DNA of 64,000 nucleotides from Oscillospiraceae bacterium (GTDB lineage: Bacteria; Bacillota; Clostridia; Oscillospirales; Ruminococcaceae). Under the pieces are notes generated by a model that saw nothing but the letters and a program-made list of their open reading frames with translations, was not told where the DNA came from and did no database searches. The stretch spans positions 46,779 to 110,778 of the forward strand of contig JAEDJD010000005.1 of the NCBI GenBank assembly GCA_016296505.1. The letters are read 5' to 3'. A program made the translations under genes and the position numbers. Of this stretch, positions 25,426-34,991 are shown one piece after another; within the stretch, counting starts at the first letter, position 1; each line of letters opens with the position of its first letter.

Positions 25426-27891
25426 ATGCAAGAGAAAGATCGCACAGACGAAATGATTGAAATACAGGAAAATGAGGAAAACATGATTCCGGTCGTTGCA
25501 TTGCGCGGATTGGTCGCATTCCCGCATATGGTCATTGATTTTGAAGTCGGCAGAGTGGAATCCCGCAAGGCTGTGGACGCAGCTCTCAACCGCGACCGTA
25601 AAATCATGCTGATCGCACAGCGCGACCAGACCATTCTGGAACCAAAACCGCGTGATCTCTATCGAATCGGCGTCATCTGCGAGATTCGTCAGGTCATGCG
25701 CAGCCGGGATAATACGCGCGTACTGGTCGAGGGCGTGTCGCGTGCAAAAGCGCTCCGCGTGCTTGCACCCGATGACAGCGTTGCATTCTGGCGCGCTGAT
25801 TTTAAACCGCTTCCAAGCTATTCCCGCAGCACATCTGATCCGATCGAATTGCAGGCGATCATCAATTCCGTCAAAACGCAGTATTCGCTCAACTGTAAGC
25901 TCTCGCACCGTACACCGCGTGAATTCGCTGAAATGGTGCTTGCCGAGGAAGACGCAAAGCAGCTCTTTGAAGCAATCTGGTCAAATCTGGATATGGATTA
26001 TCACGACCGCCAGATGATGCTGGAAGAAGCAAATCTCTTTCTCCGCCTGACGATGCTCTATGCAGTTCTGATGCGCGAGAATGAGATTCTGAAAGTCGAG
26101 ACGGAACTGCAAAACGGCGTCCAAATGCGTATCGACCAGAGCCAGCGTGAAATGTATCTGCGCGAACAGCAGCGCATGATCAGCGAGGAGCTTGGTGATA
26201 ACAATGACTCCGACGCCGCATCTTATCATAAAAAAATCGAAAAACTGAATGCAAGTGACGAAGTCAAGGAAAAACTTCGGCATGAGGCGCAGCAGCTTAC
26301 CAGAATGCCGTCCGGCTCGCAGGAAGCCTATGTCATCAGCAATTATCTGGACGTCGCACTGTCGCTGCCGTGGGGCACGACTACAAAAGAAAAACTCGAT
26401 ATTACAAAGGCTGCTGCCCTTCTTGATAAAGAGCATTACGGATTGAAACGAGTCAAGGAACGTGTGCTGGAAGCAATGAGCGTACACATCCTTCAGCCAG
26501 AACTGACCGGTCAGATTATCTGTCTTGTCGGCCCCCCCGGCGTCGGCAAAACCTCGATCGCACAGTCTGTCGCAAAGGCGCTCGGCAGAAGCTATGTCCG
26601 TGTTTCGCTCGGCGGCGTGCGTGACGAAAGCGAAATCCGCGGTCACCGCAAAACCTATGTCGCCGCAATGCCCGGCAGAATCATTGAAGCCATGCGGCAG
26701 GCAAAAAGCATGAATCCACTGATTCTGCTCGATGAAATTGATAAGCTCTCCAACGATTTCAAGGGCGATCCGGCTGCCGCGCTTCTTGAGGTGCTGGACA
26801 GCGCACAGAACCATTCCTTCCGCGACCATTTTCTCGAAATCCCGTTCGACCTTTCACAAGTCATGTTCCTGACAACCGCAAATAATGCGGATTTGATTCC
26901 TGCGCCTCTCTATGACCGTATGGACGTAATCGAGATCAATTCTTACACACGCGAGGAAAAGTTCCACATCGCAAAAGAACATCTCGTCAAAAAACAGATC
27001 AAAGCCAATGGACTGAAAGCCTCACAGATGAAGCTGACAGACGGCGCGATCTACGATTTGATCGACTATTATACACGCGAGGCTGGCGTTCGTACATTGG
27101 AACGCGCTATCGCCTCTCTCTGCCGCAAATGCGCAAAAGCATTGCTGACGGACGATGTGAAAAAGGTACTGTATACGCCGGAAAGTTTGGAATCGGCAAT
27201 CGGTCCGCATAAGTACACTGGCGACTATTATTCAAAAACAGATGACGTTGGTATGGTCAACGGACTTGCATGGACAAGTGTTGGCGGTGTACTGATGCCG
27301 CTGGAAGTTCTTACGATGAACGGCAAGGGCGAGATTCAGGTGACCGGCTCGCTCGGAGAAGTGATGAAGGAAAGCGCAAAACTTGCCATCTCCTACGCGC
27401 GCGCAAACGCGAAGAAATATGACATCAATCCAGAATTGTTTAAAACCAAGGATATCCATATCCATGCACCGGAAGGCGCTGTGCCCAAAGACGGTCCGAG
27501 CGCAGGCGTTACGATGCTGACTGCACTGATCTCAGCGCTGTCTGGGATTCCAGTGCGTCATGATATCGCTATGACGGGCGAAATTACGCTGCACGGTAAG
27601 GTTTTGCCAATCGGTGGACTGGTCGAAAAATCAATGGCTGCCTATAAAAATGGTATCCGTACTGTCCTGATTCCCGAAGCGAATCTGCCTGATCTGGCGG
27701 ATCTGGATGAAACAGTGCGAGATGCAATCCATTTTATCCCTTGCGAGAATGTTGAAACGGTATTGGAGACTGCGCTGATTCCACCGCATTATGATACGAA
27801 GCTTGAGCCGCTGCACGAGGATGATCTGCAGATGCTGACGCTTCCGCCAATGCCGTCACCGCGCAAACGTCCGTCCAAGACGGCGCAGTAA
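25426..27891 (+). CDS. lon: ATP-dependent protease Lon (LonA type)
   Basis: 821 residues. N-terminal substrate-binding domain from IPVVALRGLVAFPHMVIDF; AAA+ module with GPPGVGKTS and LILLDEIDKL; C-terminal protease with Ser692 (KDGPSAGVT) and Lys735 (GGLVEKSMAA), 43 residues apart as in Escherichia coli Lon. It degrades damaged and regulatory proteins in the cytoplasm. ATG 25426 has GGAAAAG upstream. It is followed 10 bases later by engB, a pairing also found in Bacillus (lonA-ysxC). Confidence 0.97.
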   Translation: MQEKDRTDEMIEIQENEENMIPVVALRGLVAFPHMVIDFEVGRVESRKAVDAALNRDRKIMLIAQRDQTILEPKPRDLYRIGVICEIRQVMRSRDNTRVLVEGVSRAKALRVLAPDDSVAFWRADFKPLPSYSRSTSDPIELQAIINSVKTQYSLNCKLSHRTPREFAEMVLAEEDAKQLFEAIWSNLDMDYHDRQMMLEEANLFLRLTMLYAVLMRENEILKVETELQNGVQMRIDQSQREMYLREQQRMISEELGDNNDSDAASYHKKIEKLNASDEVKEKLRHEAQQLTRMPSGSQEAYVISNYLDVALSLPWGTTTKEKLDITKAAALLDKEHYGLKRVKERVLEAMSVHILQPELTGQIICLVGPPGVGKTSIAQSVAKALGRSYVRVSLGGVRDESEIRGHRKTYVAAMPGRIIEAMRQAKSMNPLILLDEIDKLSNDFKGDPAAALLEVLDSAQNHSFRDHFLEIPFDLSQVMFLTTANNADLIPAPLYDRMDVIEINSYTREEKFHIAKEHLVKKQIKANGLKASQMKLTDGAIYDLIDYYTREAGVRTLERAIASLCRKCAKALLTDDVKKVLYTPESLESAIGPHKYTGDYYSKTDDVGMVNGLAWTSVGGVLMPLEVLTMNGKGEIQVTGSLGEVMKESAKLAISYARANAKKYDINPELFKTKDIHIHAPEGAVPKDGPSAGVTMLTALISALSGIPVRHDIAMTGEITLHGKVLPIGGLVEKSMAAYKNGIRTVLIPEANLPDLADLDETVRDAIHFIPCENVETVLETALIPPHYDTKLEPLHEDDLQMLTLPPMPSPRKRPSKTAQ

Positions 27892-27901
27892 GGAGGCAGC
27901 G

Positions 27902-28504
27902 ATGAACTGGAATATAGCGGAATTCACCGCCGCCTATGGCACAGCCGCGCAGCTTCCAAAATGTCAAACGCCGGAGATTGCATTCGCCGGTAAATCCAAT
28001 GTCGGCAAATCGACGCTCATCAACAAGCTGTTTCAGCGCAAAAATCTTGCACGCGTCAGCGCGGTTCCGGGTAAGACAGCGACCATCAATTTTTATCATT
28101 GTGACGGTATCACGTTTGCCGATCTGCCCGGCTACGGCTATGCAAAGCGTTCCAAATCGGAGCTGATACGCTGGCAGAACCTCATCAATGGCTATTTGCA
28201 GGATGACCGAGATCTGCGCGCGGTGCTGCTGCTGCTTGATATGCGGCATCCGCCGACCAAAAACGATCTGCAAATGGTTGATTTTCTGATAGATACGGAA
28301 ATGCCGTTTGCGATCGTTATGACCAAGGCAGACAAGCTCAATAAATCCGAACGCACAGCACGACTCGCCGCATTGCCGAATGAACTGCCGCAGTTTGAGG
28401 ATTTAAATATTACTATTTTCTCCTCTGTGACCGGAGAGGGCTTAGAGTCTCTGCGCGGATTGATTGAAGAAATCACCGTTGAAGATCCGGAAACAACTGA
28501 ATGA
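27902..28504 (+). CDS. engB: Ribosome biogenesis GTP-binding protein EngB (YsxC/YihA)
   Basis: 200 residues, a TrmE-Era-EngA-EngB family GTPase. G1 is GKSNVGKST, G3 DLPGYGYA (a family signature), G4 TKADK and G5 SSVTGEG. It helps to assemble the 50S subunit. AAGGAGG precedes the ATG by 6 bases. Directly after lon, it ends the plus-strand run and shares a bidirectional terminator with the convergent LRR gene. Confidence 0.96.
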   Translation: MNWNIAEFTAAYGTAAQLPKCQTPEIAFAGKSNVGKSTLINKLFQRKNLARVSAVPGKTATINFYHCDGITFADLPGYGYAKRSKSELIRWQNLINGYLQDDRDLRAVLLLLDMRHPPTKNDLQMVDFLIDTEMPFAIVMTKADKLNKSERTARLAALPNELPQFEDLNITIFSSVTGEGLESLRGLIEEITVEDPETTE

Positions 28505-28508
28505 ACAC

Positions 28509-28547
28509 AAAACCGCCTGTCCGTATTCAAGCCGGACAGGCGGTTTC
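28509..28547. terminator. Bidirectional terminator
   Basis: AAACCGCCTGTCCG / CGGACAGGCGGTTT, 14 perfect pairs around a 9-base loop, with A/T runs on both sides. It lies between the converging engB and LRR genes. Confidence 0.9.
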
Positions 28548-28559
28548 CAATCTCTCAAA

Positions 28560-30536
28560 TCAATCGTTCTTTGTCGGAGCAATCAGTTCTTCCCACGTAG
28601 TCGTGATATGCAAAAGCGTATTCTGTGAATAGTACTGCAAGATGATCTGTGCATCGCCAGCAGTAATCACGCCATCCTGATCGACGTCGGCAGCTGCGTC
28701 CGCCTCCTCTGTTAGTGGATTCTGCGCACCTGCAAGAAGCATGGAATACGCCTGTAACACGATCTGCGCGTCGCCGCTTGTCACTGCATTGTCACCGTCG
28801 GCGTCGCCTCTGCGCTGCGCGACCGGAACCGTATTCGCAGTTGTTGTCATTGTGGTTGCAGTTGTTTCTGTGGTGGTAGATTCAGTTGTTGTAGATGTCG
28901 TTTCCGTTGTGGTCGTAGTTTCGGTGGTTGTGGATGTCGTTTCCGTTGTGGTCGTGGTTTCAGTGGTGGTGGATGTCGTTTCCGTTGTGGTCGTGGTTTC
29001 GGTGGTTGTGGATGTCGTTTCTGTTGTGGTTGTAGTGGTTTCGGTGGTGGTCGTAGTCGTTTCAGGTACGGTTGTCGTAGCTGATACAACAGTTGTGCCA
29101 GTCACATCTTCCGCGTCTTTCAAATATTTAATCTGATAACCATACCGCTGCGCAAACTGGTCTGCCGTTGAGCCTTCATAGCCAAATACAATCGTATCAT
29201 AAACATCGTAACTATTGCTGAACAAATCCGGATCACTGGCGAACACACACGATGTATTCGGAATGGTCACCGAAGCAAGCATCGTACAATTCCGGAAAGT
29301 CCCCTCACCAATCGAGACAATACTTTCCGGAAGCTTCACTGCGGTCAGCGACTTACAGCCATAAAAAACCTGCTTGCAAATCGTCTGCAAAGATTGCGAA
29401 AACATGATATCTTTCAGCGAAGTACAACCGGTAAAGGCATTGTCGCCGATTTCTGTCACGCCATCCGGAAGCGACACGGATTCCAGTTCGGTACATTCAC
29501 GGAATACGTGCGGACCAATCTTCATCAGACCAGAACCGAGGGACAGCGTCCGGAGCGAATTGCACTTCTGGAATGCGGAATCGCAAATCTGTTTCACACC
29601 ATTGCCGATTTTGGCGCTGCGAAGACCGGCACAATTATAAAAGGCATAAGTTTCAATCGAAGTGACGCAATCCGGAATTTCAATAGATTCCAGCGCGCTG
29701 CATCCTGAAAACGCAGAAAACGGAATCTTTTCAAGATTGGCAGAAAGCTGAATGGTTTTCAGGCTGGAACAACTGAAAAAGCTCTCGCTGCCAATTTGTT
29801 TCACCTGATCAGGCAGAACCATCTCAGTCAGCGCCTTGCATTCAGAAAAACAGTTTGCGCCAATTTCAGTAAGCGTTTCCGGCAGTTGAACTGTTGTCAG
29901 CTGCTGACACATTGCAAAGGTTTGATTGCCAAGTTTCTTGACGCCGGAACCAATGACCAGCTTTTTCAGCGCGCTGCATTTACGAAACGCAGCGGAATCG
30001 AGGGAAACAACTGAATCCGGAATTGTGATCTCCTTGAGATTCACGCAACCATCAAAGGCGTAGGCATTGATGACGGTCAGAGAATCCGGCAGATCAACGC
30101 ATTCAAGCGCAGTACAATTCTCTAAAGCTTTGGACGGCAATGACGTCAGTTTCTGCGGAAGCCGTACCTTTTTGAGCTTCGTACAGCCAGACAAAGCGCC
30201 GCAATGCATATAAAGGACGGAATCCGGAATCACAAGCTCTGTCATTTCAGTACAGTCCATGAACACTTCCTTACCGACTACCGTAACCGGAAGTCCTTCC
30301 AGCTTTGCAGGAATCTCAACCCTGCCGGTCGGAACCGTATTCACAGATTCAATCTGAATATATTTCGGATATTTCAAATAGGTAAAAATGCCGGAATGAC
30401 CGCGAACAGCCTCTGTATCCTCTTTGACAGAAGCGGCTGAAACGGAAAGCGGCGTGCGAACAGGCAGAACAACACCGTTCACTGCTGTCAGTGCAACAAT
30501 GGCGGCAAGCATGGCTGTGAATGTTTTTTTTCTCAT
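28560..30536 (-). CDS. Secreted BspA-type leucine-rich repeat protein with Thr-rich linker and dockerin
   Basis: 658 residues: signal peptide (1-35, ending SVSAA); about 14 tandem leucine-rich repeats of 23 residues (consensus like LKEITIPDSVVSLDSAAFRKC); a Thr/Glu/Ser linker of about 70 residues (ETTTTTETTSTTTETTTTTE); and a type I dockerin (GDADGDNAVTSGDAQIVLQA, DVDQDGVITAGDAQIILQYY). BspA-type repeats bind host or plant surface ligands in other gut bacteria; the dockerin would attach the protein to a cohesin scaffold. The dockerin is followed by about 18 extra residues rather than ending the protein. It has its own promoter, divergent from the transglutaminase-like gene. Confidence 0.9.
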   Translation of the reverse strand: MRKKTFTAMLAAIVALTAVNGVVLPVRTPLSVSAASVKEDTEAVRGHSGIFTYLKYPKYIQIESVNTVPTGRVEIPAKLEGLPVTVVGKEVFMDCTEMTELVIPDSVLYMHCGALSGCTKLKKVRLPQKLTSLPSKALENCTALECVDLPDSLTVINAYAFDGCVNLKEITIPDSVVSLDSAAFRKCSALKKLVIGSGVKKLGNQTFAMCQQLTTVQLPETLTEIGANCFSECKALTEMVLPDQVKQIGSESFFSCSSLKTIQLSANLEKIPFSAFSGCSALESIEIPDCVTSIETYAFYNCAGLRSAKIGNGVKQICDSAFQKCNSLRTLSLGSGLMKIGPHVFRECTELESVSLPDGVTEIGDNAFTGCTSLKDIMFSQSLQTICKQVFYGCKSLTAVKLPESIVSIGEGTFRNCTMLASVTIPNTSCVFASDPDLFSNSYDVYDTIVFGYEGSTADQFAQRYGYQIKYLKDAEDVTGTTVVSATTTVPETTTTTTETTTTTTETTSTTTETTTTTETTSTTTETTTTTETTSTTTETTTTTETTSTTTESTTTETTATTMTTTANTVPVAQRRGDADGDNAVTSGDAQIVLQAYSMLLAGAQNPLTEEADAAADVDQDGVITAGDAQIILQYYSQNTLLHITTTWEELIAPTKND

Positions 30537-30583
30537 TTTTTATTTATTCCCTTCCCACTTTTTCCCAAATCAGGATAAACTTT

Positions 30584-30613
30584 ATTATAACACAAGGCTG
30601 ACAGCTTTGGCAA
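30584..30613 (-). promoter_or_regulatory. Promoter of the LRR-dockerin gene
   Basis: TTGCCA (30608-30613), 18-base spacer, TATAAT (30584-30589) on the minus strand, about 50 bases from the start codon. Confidence 0.65.
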
Positions 30614-30750
30614 GCAGTTCGCGACTCTTTTAGGAGCTTGCATAAAAAAAAGAAATATCGCCGCAAATTCCTAATCACAAAAACAACACCCAATGGCTCA
30701 GAAATACCGCATAATTCCCGTTGCTGGCAGCTTGACAATGGATTTTTATG

Positions 30751-30810
30751 TTCCGCGCACAGCGGTGCATTCTGAATTTTTCTCTAAAAAAACAGAGTGT
30801 TTGCGCGGAA
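30751..30810. repeat. Inverted repeat in the divergent intergenic region
   Basis: TTCCGCGCA (30751-30759) and TGCGCGGAA (30802-30810) pair perfectly around a 42-base A/T-rich loop. It lies centrally between the promoters of the two divergent dockerin genes, so it could be a shared regulatory site. The rest of the 418-base gap shows only the promoters. Confidence 0.4.
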
Positions 30811-30848
30811 TATACAAAATTTACATAAAAAATTCAGCACATTTCATC

Positions 30849-30877
30849 TTTTCATTCAGATTGATCTATGTTATAAT
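30849..30877 (+). promoter_or_regulatory. Promoter of the transglutaminase-like dockerin gene
   Basis: TATAAT at 30872-30877 with a weak -35 (TTTTCA, 30849-30854) 17 bases upstream; the start codon is about 80 bases downstream after CTGGAGGG. Confidence 0.55.
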
Positions 30878-30954
30878 AAATTTATCAGAAGCAATGGCTT
30901 TTTATGCCCATTATTTGCTGTTCTATTTGAAATACGATATCTGGAGGGATCATT

Positions 30955-32940
30955 ATGAAGTGCACAACGAAAAGAATAACAGCAGGATTGCTCTCTGCCG
31001 CCTTATTTTGCGGAACACTCTCACCTCTGCTTTCTGCTTCTGCTGCCTCTGCTGAGGATACCTTCCGCGAACTCATATACGACGCTTGGGAAAGTAAAGC
31101 GGACACAGTCTCTATCAAATCACTGCGTCTGCCCGTTGAAACAGTGATAAACTGGTATTATAAACTGCTCTACACAGACGCCGATTGGTTCTATATCAGC
31201 TCCAGTTTCAGATATTCAACGGTCAATTCGTTTTCCGGCGCTTATGTCGGTTCACTCCAGATTCAATACAACTATGAGCTAGACGCGATTCCGGAAATGC
31301 AGATTGCGTTCGACGCAGCAGTATCGGATATTCTCAGCAAGGTACAGCCGTCATGGTCGGACGCCGAAAAGGTGCTCTATCTGCATGATTATCTGATCGA
31401 GCATTGCGAATATGACCTGTCGCTCAGCAATAAAGACGCGTATACTGCTCTGGTCACCGGCAATACGGTCTGTCAGGGCTACTCTCTTGCAATGAATCTC
31501 CTTTGTAACGAGCTGAATATCCCCTGCTATCCGATTACAAGCGATTCTCTGCGCCATATGTGGAATGTGATCTACATCGATGGAAACTGGTATCACTGCG
31601 ATGTCACCTACGATGATGCCATACCGGATCGGCTCGGTCACGGAACGCATCATTATGTGCTGCAATCCGATACGTTCATGCAGAGCGATTCCGCCCATAC
31701 GGCAAGCGACTGGACTTATTATGCAGACGAGCAGATCATTTGTGATTCTGACGCTTATAGTGACGCCTTTTGGACCGGCGTGATAGATACAATTCATCCG
31801 CTGCCGGACGGTACATGGTATTACGCCAAGGCAACCGATCCGAGTACGGTCACTTCACAAAGCCAAGTTGCTGCAACATTCAGCCGCAGCCGCCTCATGA
31901 ACGAAACTGAGGAGCTGGGTAAGGTTCAGGCGACGTGGCCGACCCCAAGCAATGCAATTTATACAACCTGTTATGTATCCACACAGATCGTCGGCGATAC
32001 CGTCTATTATCATGACGCAAACAATATTTATGCAATGCCGCTGACCGGTGGAAACGCAGAAACAATTTATACGCTGGACGCAGAAGAAAAAGCGCTTGGC
32101 TATATTTATGGAATGCGCATTGACGCAAATAATATGCTGACCTATCAGATCATGGAAACTCCGGTATTGGAAAATGTAGATGATCCGCAGATAAACGCTA
32201 CTTTCCATTCGTTCTTACTGCCAGAACAGAGCCACACTGAAACGACAACCACGACCACTACTACCACCACCACAACAACTACTACTACGACCACAACAAC
32301 TACTACGACGACCACTACGACTACAACCAATACGACCACTACGAAAGCAACGACAACGACTGCAACAACATCAGCTACGACTACCACTACGAAAAACACA
32401 ACCCTCCCCACCACCACTACAGCAAAACCAACTACAACTCATGTCACTACTACAACGAAAGCGGAAACGCCGCAAACCACTACGACAAAGAAAACCACCA
32501 TACCGCCAGTTACCACCACAACTGAAAATATAACAACTCGCCAAACACGTCCGACCACGACGAAGCCAGTCACAACCACTGCCACAGAGTCTTCTGCAAA
32601 GAAAACAACCTCCGCCGTTCCGACTGAGACAACTACGATTCTTATCACGACAGTCACAACAACTGCCAATACGACGACGCAGCCGCCGGTTTCCAAAACA
32701 ACGACAACACAAACAACCACTGTCACCTCAACAAAACCGGTTTCTAAGCTAAGCGGAGATGTCAATTTGGACGGCGTGATTGACGTATCCGACGCTGTCC
32801 TGCTCGCACGGTTTGTCGCTGAGGATCCAAATGTCAATATTCACGCGCAGGGCATTGTGAACGGCAGATGCAATGGCGACGATCTCCTGAATGGTGATGA
32901 TGTCATCCATATTCTCCGTATCATTGCTCGTCTGATCTGA
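30955..32940 (+). CDS. Secreted transglutaminase-like protein with long Thr-rich linker and dockerin
   Basis: 661 residues. Signal peptide 1-32 (ending SAASA). The transglutaminase-like core carries the triad Cys173 (NTVCQGYSL), His201 (LRHMWNVI) and Asp216 (YHCDVTYDD). A linker of about 170 residues is mostly Thr, with an uninterrupted Thr run near residue 430, and is spelled with ACN codons. The C-terminal dockerin has repeats GDVNLDGVIDVSDAVLLARF and GDDLLNGDDVIHILRIIARL. Bacterial members of this fold act as proteases or amidases as well as transglutaminases, so the reaction is uncertain. Linker and dockerin indicate an extracellular, scaffold-bound protein like its divergent neighbour. 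Confidence 0.88.
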   Translation: MKCTTKRITAGLLSAALFCGTLSPLLSASAASAEDTFRELIYDAWESKADTVSIKSLRLPVETVINWYYKLLYTDADWFYISSSFRYSTVNSFSGAYVGSLQIQYNYELDAIPEMQIAFDAAVSDILSKVQPSWSDAEKVLYLHDYLIEHCEYDLSLSNKDAYTALVTGNTVCQGYSLAMNLLCNELNIPCYPITSDSLRHMWNVIYIDGNWYHCDVTYDDAIPDRLGHGTHHYVLQSDTFMQSDSAHTASDWTYYADEQIICDSDAYSDAFWTGVIDTIHPLPDGTWYYAKATDPSTVTSQSQVAATFSRSRLMNETEELGKVQATWPTPSNAIYTTCYVSTQIVGDTVYYHDANNIYAMPLTGGNAETIYTLDAEEKALGYIYGMRIDANNMLTYQIMETPVLENVDDPQINATFHSFLLPEQSHTETTTTTTTTTTTTTTTTTTTTTTTTTTTTTNTTTTKATTTTATTSATTTTTKNTTLPTTTTAKPTTTHVTTTTKAETPQTTTTKKTTIPPVTTTTENITTRQTRPTTTKPVTTTATESSAKKTTSAVPTETTTILITTVTTTANTTTQPPVSKTTTTQTTTVTSTKPVSKLSGDVNLDGVIDVSDAVLLARFVAEDPNVNIHAQGIVNGRCNGDDLLNGDDVIHILRIIARLI

Positions 32941-32960
32941 TATATTTCCCAAAATAATTC

Positions 32961-33003
32961 AGCCGCGGAATGCAGCCTCACAGCTTGCATTTCGCGGCTT
33001 TGT
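32961..33003. terminator. Bidirectional terminator
   Basis: AGCCGCGGAATGCA / TGCATTTCGCGGCT (one mismatch) with an 11-base loop, then TTGTTCT. It separates convergent genes. Confidence 0.8.
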
Positions 33004-33012
33004 TCTGACGAA

Positions 33013-33765
33013 TTATTCTGCCGGCTTTGTCGGATCAAAAGGAAATGCCGGCATCATTCTAAGTTTAAAGAGATTCATCTTATGCTTACGGTCTATCAAC
33101 GCCTTAATTTCAGGCTCCGGCTCGATGCCCTCACGAAGATAGAGATCCAGTGTAGAATAGGAAAAACCAAGATTATCTTCATCAGTTTTTCCGCAGAGAC
33201 CGTCAGAGGGCGGCTTCTCGACAAGACGCTCCGGCAGTCCAAGCGCGCGCCCGATTGCCTTGACCTCCGTAACGGTAAAGTTCGCAAGCGGCGAAAAATC
33301 GCCAACGCTGTCACCCCAGCGCGTCGAATATCCAACCCAGTCCTCGGAAAAATTACAGGTGTTGGCAACTCTGCCGCCGACCGACTGCGAAATCGCATAA
33401 ACGGTCGTCATTCGGATACGGGGCGGCAGATTGATCTGTGCCTGCGTACTGATCGGCGTCACCGAAGCCACCGCTTTTTCAACGGCGTCAATCGCCTCAC
33501 CGACATTTACCGTCACATACTTAATACCAAGATGCTTGCAGAGAAGTATCGAATCGTCAATATCAGGCTGTTCGCCGCGTGGCATCAGTACGCCGATGAC
33601 GCGGTGAACGCCGAGCGCCTTGCACAGCAATGCTGCACAAACTGAGCTGTCCTTTCCGCCGGATACGCCCAGTACGGCAGGACAACCATCACCGTTTTCT
33701 GCAAACCAATCCTGAATCCAGCGGCAGCAGTTTTCAATCGCGCTGTTGACGTCAAAATGGTACAT
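33013..33765 (-). CDS. nadE: NH3-dependent NAD(+) synthetase
   Basis: 250 residues, single-domain form without a glutaminase domain. The ATP-pyrophosphatase loop is SGGKDSS (about residue 37). Later blocks are ARIRMT-like (NLPPRIRMTTVYAISQ), CNFSEDWVGYSTRWGDS and DEDNLGFSYSTLD. It amidates nicotinate adenine dinucleotide to NAD. ATG 33765 follows AAAGGAT at 8 bases; upstream in-frame codons have no ribosome site. It is the last gene of a minus-strand run with mutS2 and a CPBP protease; nadC and nadB are 6 kb upstream. Confidence 0.94.
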   Translation of the reverse strand: MYHFDVNSAIENCCRWIQDWFAENGDGCPAVLGVSGGKDSSVCAALLCKALGVHRVIGVLMPRGEQPDIDDSILLCKHLGIKYVTVNVGEAIDAVEKAVASVTPISTQAQINLPPRIRMTTVYAISQSVGGRVANTCNFSEDWVGYSTRWGDSVGDFSPLANFTVTEVKAIGRALGLPERLVEKPPSDGLCGKTDEDNLGFSYSTLDLYLREGIEPEPEIKALIDRKHKMNLFKLRMMPAFPFDPTKPAE

Positions 33766-33833
33766 AGCAATCATCCTTTCAAACATGAATTTAGAGTTTT
33801 TTTTGATTTTCCAGACTATCAATTATACTTCGC

Positions 33834-34967
33834 TCAATTCACAACGGCGCCTGTCAGAATAGCCGACGCAATATGCACGCCAATAACAAGCCAGAACAGC
33901 GGCGATGTGACCACAATTCTTCCGGCACGCATACTCTGATGCGGCGTCTGATCGGGCAGACGCTCCGAAAACAACAAATAAAGCAACGCTACAGATCCAA
34001 TTAGAAAAATTCCAAGCGTATAGCTGATATTCACAATCCGCATCGAACCTTGCGAAAAAAATCGCTCACAGAGCGAAAGCATCACACCGGCAGTATTCAC
34101 AGATATATGCACTAGAATCGCCGGCGTCAAGGAGTTGTGCCGAATTGTAATATAGGCAAGCAAAATGCCAAGCGGAAATGTAAACAAGAATTGCAGCAGA
34201 TTCTCATGCATCAAGCCAAATAAAAATGCCGAAAGCAAAATGCCGAACCGCTGACTGACGCGACTGAGATTTTTCAGAACCAAGCCGCGTACCAGCAATT
34301 CTTCGGTCACAGGCGCAACAATACAGGCATAGAGCGCAAGCATCGCCACACGCATAAACGAACCTTCCATATCGGTATCCGGCACGTATAGCGAAACGCC
34401 CATGGCTCTCACAAGACGAATCAGCTGCTCTCCGATCAGACCAGTCGCAAGCTGCAGCCATAGCCCGATGAAAATATAGCAAAACGCACGCGGCGTAGTA
34501 AAGCTTCGGAGTCGGAAGAATTCACGCAATTTCAGGTTGGTTAATTTACAGCCGATAAAAAATGCCGCCAGATTTCCGAAAAAAAATGCAATCAGGTTGA
34601 TCGAATAGCTAATTGCGCTATCGGACATATACTGCTGTAAAATCTGGGGATAATTTTGCGGAAGTTCTCCAAGCTTGCGCAGATCGACCTGCCGCAGCAT
34701 CACGCTTGCGATCCCTTGCAAAGCGACGTAAATCGAAGTCGCTGTCAGCAGCGCAAATAGCAGCGTCAGAAAGGTCAATGCAAAATATCGCCTAATTGTA
34801 ATTTTTTCATGATGCGCCGGAAAAAGTGACAGCTTACTCTCCGGCAAATCGAGATCCGGTACAATCTCGCGATAATCCGGCGAATAATCCGGCTCCTCTG
34901 TCGGATTGCGGAACGGATTTTTGAGATCAACCGGTGAGATTTCTGAATATTCACAGGTATTTAGCAT
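33834..34967 (-). CDS. CPBP family intramembrane metalloprotease
   Basis: 377 residues with about eight membrane helices. The CPBP/Abi motifs are present: EELLVRG (first, Glu-Glu and Arg), FGLMHENLLQF (second, with His) and HISVNTAG (third). These form the active site of prenyl-protease-like enzymes such as Rce1. The N-terminal 70 residues are cytoplasmic and Pro/Asp-rich. In bacteria such proteins mature peptides or confer bacteriocin immunity; no peptide gene is visible nearby. It starts 24 bases after mutS2 ends. Confidence 0.87.
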   Translation of the reverse strand: MLNTCEYSEISPVDLKNPFRNPTEEPDYSPDYREIVPDLDLPESKLSLFPAHHEKITIRRYFALTFLTLLFALLTATSIYVALQGIASVMLRQVDLRKLGELPQNYPQILQQYMSDSAISYSINLIAFFFGNLAAFFIGCKLTNLKLREFFRLRSFTTPRAFCYIFIGLWLQLATGLIGEQLIRLVRAMGVSLYVPDTDMEGSFMRVAMLALYACIVAPVTEELLVRGLVLKNLSRVSQRFGILLSAFLFGLMHENLLQFLFTFPLGILLAYITIRHNSLTPAILVHISVNTAGVMLSLCERFFSQGSMRIVNISYTLGIFLIGSVALLYLLFSERLPDQTPHQSMRAGRIVVTSPLFWLVIGVHIASAILTGAVVN

Positions 34968-34991
34968 AGCCTTTTCCTTTCAAAAACAGCA

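Noticed and set aside
28741..29136. Plus-strand frame encoding long Val runs
   Set aside because: It is the complement of the Thr/Glu linker repeats of the LRR-dockerin gene.
30730..30735. TTGACA in the divergent intergenic region as a -35 box
   Set aside because: No acceptable -10 hexamer lies 16-18 bases downstream.
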